Part shown: positions 58,000-64,000 of the stretch, piece by piece
Layout: every line of letters begins with the position of its first letter
Numbering within the stretch: position 1 is the stretch's first letter
Source: Zingiber officinale
Lineage: Eukaryota > Streptophyta > Magnoliopsida > Zingiberales > Zingiberaceae
Length of the DNA: 64,000 nucleotides
Assembly (NCBI RefSeq): GCF_018446385.1
Contig: NC_055987.1
Location: 5,541,705-5,605,704 of the forward strand
Direction: 5' to 3'
Program-made: the position numbers and the translations under genes
Notes under the pieces: model-generated
Databases searched by the model: none
The model's input: the letters and a program-made list of their open reading frames with translations, nothing else
Told to the model about the DNA's origin: nothing

Positions 58000-60088
58000 A
58001 TGGCTTCCGCCTTCTTCTTCGCTCCGACAAAGGCCATCTCTTCCTCTTCCAGCATGCTAAGATGCGCCTTGTTCAATCCAGCAGGCGAAAGTCGGCGGCG
58101 TGACTCTGTCAAAGCCGGCGTTGCCACTGAGTCGCCTCCGTCCGTCATCAACGACCTAGTCGCGCCGCCGCTCGTACCCTCTGAGCCCGTCGTCACCGGA
58201 CGCGGCGCCGGCAAGCTCGCCGCGTGGAGGAGCATCCGGAAGGAGCGGTGGCAGGGCGAGATGGCCGTCGAGGGAGACATCCCACTCTGGCTGGTGTGAT
58301 ATATATAGTTATTTTGCTTTAATCGTTAATTAAAAAGATAAATAAATCGAACTGTGTCGATGTTTGTTTGATTTGCAGGATGGCACGTACTTACGGAACG
58401 GCCCTGGCTTGTGGAACATCGGCGACTACGACTTCCGGCACCTGTTCGACGGCTACGCCACGCTGGTCCGCGTCAGGTTCGGGCAGGGCCGCGCGGTGGC
58501 GGCGCACCGCCAAATCGAGTCGGAGGCGTACAAGGCGGCGAAGAAGAACCGGCGCCTCTGCTATCGCGAGTTCTCCGAGGTGCCCAAGCCGGACAGCTTC
58601 CTCTCCTACGTGGGCGAGCTCGCCAGCCTCTTCTCCGGCGCGTCGCTCACCGACAACTCAAACACCGGCGTCGTCGTGCTCGGCGACGGCCGCGTCGTCT
58701 GCCTCACCGAGACCATCAAGGGGTCCATCCAGATCGACCCAGACACGCTGGAGACTCTTGGGCGGTTCGAGTACGAGGACAAGCTCGGCGGCCTCATCCA
58801 CTCCGCCCACCCCATCGTGACCGAGTCGGAGTTCCTGACGCTGCTGCCGGACCTACTCCGGCCGGGCTACCTGGTGGTGCGGATGGAGGCGGGGAGCAAC
58901 GAGCGCAAAGTGTTGGGTCGCGTCAACTGCCGCGGCTCCGTGCCGGCGCCAGGCTGGGTCCACTCCTTCGCCGCCACCGACCACTACGTGGTCGTGCCGG
59001 ACATGCCCCTGAGGTACTGCGTCCAGAACCTGCTCCGCGCCGAGCCTACCCCGCTCTACAAGTTCGAGTGGCACCCTGATTCCGGAAGCTACGTCCACAT
59101 CATGTCCAAAGCCACCGGAAACATTGTAATGATCGAAGCTTCACCGACATGTCTCTTCTCTAATCTCAACTGATCTCACTGATCATTCTCAGGTGGCAAG
59201 CGTCGAGGTCCCTCCTTTCGTGACCTTCCATTTCATCAACGCGTACGAGGAGGTCGACTCTGAGGGAAGGATCACCGGAATCATAGCCGACTGCTGCGAG
59301 CACAACGCAAACGCCGACATCCTCGAGCTGCTTCGCCTGCAGAATTTGAGATCATCCGCCGGCCTCGATGTCTTGCCCGACGCAAGGTAAATGACCAAAT
59401 TCGATGAAGGATTCCTTGCGATAATGATCAATTGATCGATTGAAACAGGGTGGGAAGGTTCAGAATTCCATTAGACGGCAGCCCAAAAGGGGAGCTGGAC
59501 GCGGCACTGGACCCAGAGGAGCACGGCAGGGGAATGGACATGTGCAGCATCAACCCGGCCTACCTCGGCAAGAAGTACAGATACGCCTACGCCTGCGGAG
59601 CCAATCGCCCCTGCAACTTCCCCAACACCCTCACCAAGGTCCTCTACTGCATCATCACTAACAAACTCCGACTACTGCTTGTTAATTACGTTTCTAATCG
59701 TCTAAGAATACCGAACCGCAGATCGATTTGGTGGAGAAGAAGGCGAAGAACTGGCACGAGGAAGGCGCGGTGCCATCGGAGCCGTTCTTCGTGGCACGGC
59801 CAGGCGCCACTGAGGAAGATGATGGTGAGTTCATGATCACTACTTCAAACTTTTGTCCTATACTACAGCAGTGATATGATGAAGCAGAGGAATATAGCCA
59901 ACGCTTTCAAATACGCACATTAATCTTCCTTATCCCTTTCAGGGGTGGCGATCTCCATCGTGAGTGACAAGAACGGAGAAGGGTACGCGTTGGTGCTGGA
60001 CGGCAGCAGCTTTGAGGAGTTAGCACGAGCCAAATTCCCCTACGGACTTCCCTATGGCTTGCACGGATGTTGGGTTCCAAACAAGTAG
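58000..60088 (+). CDS. CCD8: Carotenoid cleavage dioxygenase 8 (carlactone synthase)
   Basis: Six exons: 58000-58293, 58379-59125, 59193-59386, 59449-59638, 59722-59824 and 59943-60088, all GT...AG, giving 557 residues, the usual CCD8 size. Residues 1 to ~50 are Ser/Ala-rich, a plastid transit peptide. Then come LWLDGTYLRNGPG, DYDFRHLFDGYATLVR, CYREFSEVPKPDSFLSYVG, PAPGWVHSF, MPLRYCVQNLLRAEPTPLYK, PPFVTFHFINAYEE and the diagnostic end FPYGLPYGLHGCWVPNK. Iron-binding histidines are at about 242, 293, 360 and 550. The enzyme works in plastids after D27 and CCD7, turning 9-cis-beta-apo-10'-carotenal into carlactone, the strigolactone precursor that represses branching and attracts root fungi. 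Exon 2 is far more GC-rich than its surroundings, a monocot habit. All motifs are intact, so it is probably functional. Confidence 0.97.
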
Positions 60089-60485
60089 AGCAACCCGACG
60101 ACCTGCATGCTGTCTGTAGATTGTGGCTGTAAGAATACTGGGAAACAGCAATAAGGCGCTCCACCTGCTGTATAGCGTATGAATACATTAGAAACAAGGA
60201 ACAATAATGTGCTGACTGCCATTCGAATGAATTCGTCAGTGCACTGAGTGTAGTGGAAGAATTGGTTCAGGTTTCTTACAGGGTACACATATTGCAGCAT
60301 TTCGTTGCAGGGTAGGGAATATTGGTTGTGTGGATGTGGAAATCTGTATAGACGACCCAGCCTTTTTAATGAAGATAAATAATAGTATTTGGTTTTCATG
60401 TGTTAATTCAGAACAAGAAAGATCAGAAGGAAACCAGAAAAGATCAAACAATACTAACTGAGAACATTATTTAACTGGCAGGAGT
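60089..60485. other. Convergent 3' ends of CCD8 and the SpoU gene
   Basis: About 400 bp between two stop codons facing each other. It must hold both 3' UTRs and poly(A) sites. AATAAT near 60151 and 60386 and AATGAAGATAAATAAT near 60367 are loose candidates. Confidence 0.6.
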
Positions 60486-62108
60486 TCACATTAAATCATT
60501 ACTTAACTCTGAAGTACGCACATCGTGATTATTCTTTCCAGTCAATTGGTATAGAAGCACTCCGGCTGCTACACTAACGTTCAAGCTCTCGACAGCAAGA
60601 AATGACTTGAGATCTCTCCCAAAGCAATCCTGATCCTTTTCCTCGACATCTACTTCAGGTGTTCCATGGTGTGCATCTGACGGAAAACTTCCAGGGATTC
60701 TAATTAACTGAGTACAAGACCTCTCGACCAGGGGCCTTAACCCGCTGCCTTCGCTACCCAAAACAAGAATTGTAGGCACTCCCACTTCAACCTCACTCAA
60801 GGATACAGCTTTAGAAGAGACTGATCCTCCGAGAACTCGCCAACCATTCTCAGCTGAAGATGACAAGAACTGCATCATGTTCTTACAAGACAAAAGCTCG
60901 ATCAGTTCGAGGGAACCAGCGCTAGCTTTGCTTACTACACCGCTTAAAGGAGCTGAATTCTTGGCACATAGGACCACACCTTCTGCTCCGAAGAAATAAG
61001 CTGATCTGATGATGGCCCCCAAGTTCTGTGGGTCTGTCACCTCATCCAGGGCAAGCCAGAGAGGAGATTTTCCGGCTTCTGGCATCACAGGATCCAGCTC
61101 CCTTATGCTCACCATCTCCAAGGGAGAAGCATCGAGAATCAAACCCTGATGAGGTCTGTTATCGACAACCATATTGAGGTCGTGCTTTGAGGCTTCTACA
61201 ACCTTCAAGCCTACCTTCTCAGCTATCTTCAATATTCTCTCCACTGCTTTCTTGTCCTTCTTCTTCTTGTTGTTTCCACTCAAGTCTAATCCTTCCTGAA
61301 CATAGAGAGCATAAAACTCCCTCCTTTCAGCCGTCAATGCAGCCAAGACTGGGCCAACACCATAAACACTCTGGCCAACCATTTTTGGAACAGAAGAATC
61401 AGTCGCCTCTTTCCATGTCTTCCTGCCCCAATTCTCCTGATTATTCCATAGGCGAACCTCGGCAGTCTCCTGATTATTCCACCGACGAACCTCGGTAGTA
61501 TTGAACGATGACTCTTCAGCACCTTTAATGGGCTTTCTCTCCCAACTCGCATTCTTACTCCAGTGCTGGTTCTTCTGTTTCTCAAATTGGGGCTCTCGTC
61601 CGATGATATCTTTGTACCTGCTCTTAATCTTATCCCACCTTGGGTCGTCGACAGGCTCGGCCTCTAGGTCTTCCTCCTCTGCATCGATGGTGTTATCTTT
61701 CCTAGCAATACCTTGCTCATCTCTAGCAAGAAAGCTCTCCGCTGCTTCTGCCCAAGAAGAGCGCTTTGTTCCAGCCGGCGCCCTCTCTTGTACCCGCTTC
61801 CCCCCCTTATTCCCATCAGATCCCCTTATCCAAGGCAGTGATTCGGTTGTCTTTGCATTTCCACCAAACTCAGGTGATCCCGGCCGCGAGCTACTGGAAA
61901 AAACCCTAGTTTGCCATCCGCAAGCGCTCCCCCGTGATCCAAAATGGCATGAAAAACTTCTGACATCGAGAACACTTCTGCTTCCAGGTATTCTACGAAT
62001 GAAGTCTTCGGAGAAACAAATTGATACCATTGGGTGGCGGCTTCCTGGTTTTGATATCTTGGAAAGGAACGGTATCACCGAGGCCTTGGCGAGTTGGCAC
62101 TGATGCAT
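60486..62108 (-). CDS. SpoU/TrmH-family RNA 2'-O-methyltransferase, organellar type
   Basis: One intronless frame of 540 residues, ATG at 62108, stop TGA at 60486-60488. The first ~70 residues are basic and Ser-rich with few acidic residues, as in a mitochondrial or plastid targeting peptide. Residues 80-240 are low-complexity and charged. Residues ~243-328 form the SpoU substrate-binding fold (YGVGPVLAALTAERREFYAL, NRPHQGLILDASPLE). The knotted methylase spans 351-523, with motif 1 DPQNLGAIIRSAYFFGAEG (N362, R368), motif 2 LGSEGSGLRPLVE and motif 3 LNVSVAAGVLLYQL. Such enzymes methylate a ribose in organellar rRNA or tRNA (MRM1/RlmB-like). A repeat EVRRWNNQETA / EVRLWNNQENW (residues ~206-227) is encoded by a 33-bp tandem duplication. 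Substrate not provable from sequence. Confidence 0.93.
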   Translation of the reverse strand: MHQCQLAKASVIPFLSKISKPGSRHPMVSICFSEDFIRRIPGSRSVLDVRSFSCHFGSRGSACGWQTRVFSSSSRPGSPEFGGNAKTTESLPWIRGSDGNKGGKRVQERAPAGTKRSSWAEAAESFLARDEQGIARKDNTIDAEEEDLEAEPVDDPRWDKIKSRYKDIIGREPQFEKQKNQHWSKNASWERKPIKGAEESSFNTTEVRRWNNQETAEVRLWNNQENWGRKTWKEATDSSVPKMVGQSVYGVGPVLAALTAERREFYALYVQEGLDLSGNNKKKKDKKAVERILKIAEKVGLKVVEASKHDLNMVVDNRPHQGLILDASPLEMVSIRELDPVMPEAGKSPLWLALDEVTDPQNLGAIIRSAYFFGAEGVVLCAKNSAPLSGVVSKASAGSLELIELLSCKNMMQFLSSSAENGWRVLGGSVSSKAVSLSEVEVGVPTILVLGSEGSGLRPLVERSCTQLIRIPGSFPSDAHHGTPEVDVEEKDQDCFGRDLKSFLAVESLNVSVAAGVLLYQLTGKNNHDVRTSELSNDLM

Positions 62109-63439
62109 GGTTCAAGGAATTTGGATAAAGAAGAAGATAGCGAGGAAGGTTGGCACCTGTGGGAGAGCCGCGGAAGGCAGAGGATTCGAGCTAAGCGATG
62201 CCGGAGAAGTGTTCGCAGAAATATCGCACCCAATCCGATGAACGCCGCCACCGCAGTCTGCGAGTTGTGTGAAGAAGGATTGAAATGAGGATTGCAAAGT
62301 GTGGCAGATACTATCAGATAAAAGGTTAGTGGGCCGATCGAACCGGATAAAAAACTCGGCCCGGTCGGCGAAAGTTCATGGGCGAGTGAGGAACGCCGTT
62401 CGCCTTGATCGGACGGCTGAGAAATCCCAGCCGGTTCTTTTATGGGAAAATTCACATCTAGTCTACCATCATGAGTTAAACTTTGGATGCAATAGCTATT
62501 GATAAAAAATTTTATTTTTACTCCATAATTAAACATAATAGACATTAATTTATTTAATTACTCCTGTTATTTTTAGATATAATTTTTTTTAAAAAAATAA
62601 GTATAATTCATTTTAAATTCAATAAATCTAATATATTTTTTTATGCACAACTCTTTTTCCACCTCAATTGTATAAAAAATATACTATAATTTCTTTAAAT
62701 AATGCTCAATTTGATGAAAAACATATTAGATTTTCTTTAAATGGTACTAAATTTAAAAGAAATTATATTAAGTAGGAAAAAAATTATACTTAATTTGATA
62801 GAAAATATACTTAATTTGATTTAAAGTACTAAATTTAATAAAAAAATATATTTATTTTTAGACTTTTTGTATCTAAAAAATTATGAAGGACAATTTTAAT
62901 AGAAAATATACTTAATTTTAATTTAAAGTGCTAAATTTAAAAAAAATTATATTCATTTTAGACTTTTTTATCTAAATAATTTGAGAGACAATTAGATAAC
63001 AATATTTAGATAACAATATTTATATGAGAAAGTCAAGTAAATAGAACTTTACCTAGAGAGAGAGTATAAATCAAATTTTTTAGACATGAAAATTACATGA
63101 AAAAGTTAAAAATATAATAAAAGATTTTTCTTTTATTTGAGTTTCATGTCCACCTGTTAAAAAAAAAATCCTTTTATTAATTGTTTTTGCTTAAATACCC
63201 TCAACCCCTTTTATATAGATTAAATATTTTAACTAAACATTAATTAAGTACTTAAAAAAAATGCATGCTATATAGAACTCTAATATATTTTAAAAAGAAT
63301 ATACCATTTCAATCTTTGTTAATATTTAATTTTATTTTTAAGTGTGATGATAAACTATATTTATTATTCTAAAAATAAAAAGATTAAAATTAAAAACTTA
63401 CATGACATATCAATGGAGCTAATAATTAACTACAAATAA
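62109..63439. other. Upstream region of the SpoU gene and AT-rich spacer
   Basis: 62109-62460 has genic composition and is the probable 5' UTR and promoter of the minus-strand gene, without a clear TATA box. From 62500 on it is AT-rich with repeated AATTTGATAGAAAATATACTTAATTT-like phrases (about 62700-62950) and no gene. Confidence 0.55.
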
Positions 63440-63662
63440 TCATAGCCATGAATAATAAATATAAGCTGAAATTCCGTTAACCTTCACAAACTCCATGAAC
63501 AATTGTTCTGACATATATTTATAAGTGCTCGATAAACAATTGTTCCCAAAAAGGCTTGACTTAATTAATATTACCAAAAAAAAATTACAAAGCACGCAAC
63601 AGTTGAAACTCGGAACACTTGGAAGGGGATAACGTTTGCATCTCCAAAGCAAAACCACAGGA

Positions 63663-64000
63663 TTACAAGAAAAATCTCCTGCGACTGGTATCCATATCCG
63701 GCTAAAACATGAAAAGAACAAGTTTAATTTATCGAAGGAAAGCGATGCAGGTATATGATTGAGATTTGTGGTGAAGTCATATACCTTGTGTACCCATTCA
63801 TATTCTCCGCCTTGGGTGTCAAATGTACCGTTTTGCAAGGTCCTTAATTTAAGAGTAAAGCGAGGGCCACACTCCTGCATTTTCGAACAACAATTTCAAC
63901 ACTTCAAGAATGCTACAAAAGGACCACTTGATTCAGTCAGTAATGAACAATGAATTTGAATCAAATATGTCATCATTGTTTGTTTAGTTTTAAAGTAAGT
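63663..64000 (-). CDS. RPF1: Ribosome production factor 1 (Brix protein), 3' end only
   Basis: Two 3'-terminal exons on the minus strand. Exon 63874-63785 (90 bases, after acceptor ATGCAG, before donor GTATAT) encodes [16 protein letters not shown] and GGEYEWVHK. The last exon, 63701-63663 (39 bases, after TTTTAG), encodes [12 protein letters not shown] and TAA. [17 protein letters not shown]...GEYEWVHKP.MDTSRRxFxL is the conserved C-terminus of RPF1, a nucleolar Brix-domain protein needed to mature the large ribosomal subunit (27S pre-rRNA processing). All 5' exons lie beyond the right edge, and 63875-64000 is intron. Splice sites join in phase. The remainder down to about 63440 is the probable 3' UTR. 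Confidence 0.92.

Noticed and set aside
58368-59079. Second and third open frames through CCD8 exon 2
   Set aside because: A by-product of very GC-rich coding sequence. The CCD8 frame has the conserved motifs; the others are Arg/Ser/Pro runs.
1-64000. tRNA, rRNA or other structured RNA genes
   Set aside because: I looked for tRNA box A/B-like and rRNA-like stretches by eye and saw none convincing; a tRNAscan-SE or Infernal run would be decisive.

Overview
This is a repeat-rich stretch of plant nuclear DNA. The spliced, intron-bearing genes, the plant-only strigolactone gene CCD8 and several plant LTR-retrotransposon lineages show this directly. The strong GC bias of the CCD8 exons inside AT-rich surroundings suggests a monocot. 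A Zingiberales-type genome is my guess, but nothing here proves it.

Layout. Positions 1-3.06 kb hold the tail of a Ty3 chromovirus-type LTR abutting a broken Ty1/copia 3' end, then a relic of a protein-kinase last exon (3.06-3.29 kb). Positions 3.79-14.79 kb are one nearly complete but decayed Ty3 element of the Tat type. It has a dual RNase H, a minisatellite block and an antisense, intron-containing extra gene between pol and the 3' LTR. Positions 16.6-29.4 kb are a tandem duplication of AT-rich DNA. Its left copy is split by a recent 6.77-kb copia element (19,080-25,846, minus strand), and its right copy keeps the empty target site. Positions 29.6-36.2 kb carry about three diverged copies of a segment with remnants of ankyrin-repeat exons, further interrupted by terminal-inverted-repeat elements. 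Positions 37.2-38.9 kb are CT-rich minisatellites.

Four host genes look real: a group C Raf-like MAPKKK kinase (40,439-43,706, plus strand, three coding exons); CCD8, the carlactone-forming carotenoid cleavage dioxygenase of strigolactone synthesis (58,000-60,088, plus, six exons); an intronless organellar-type SpoU/TrmH RNA 2'-O-methyltransferase (60,486-62,108, minus, convergent with CCD8); and the last two exons of the ribosome-biogenesis Brix protein RPF1 (63,663-63,874, minus, continuing off the right edge). Between the kinase and CCD8 lie two solo LTRs with intact 5-bp target duplications, degraded LTR remnants, a 313-bp inverted-repeat element, and a striking ~2.1-kb array of ~300-bp palindromic units ending about 570 bp upstream of the CCD8 start.

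The host genes do not form a pathway together. The main story of the window is layered transposon insertion, segment duplication and removal. The most unusual items are the antisense gene of the Tat element with its own TATA box, the alternating-arm array upstream of CCD8, a nine-codon exon-like block kept in three copies with almost only synonymous changes, and two insertions whose empty sites survive in neighbouring duplicates.
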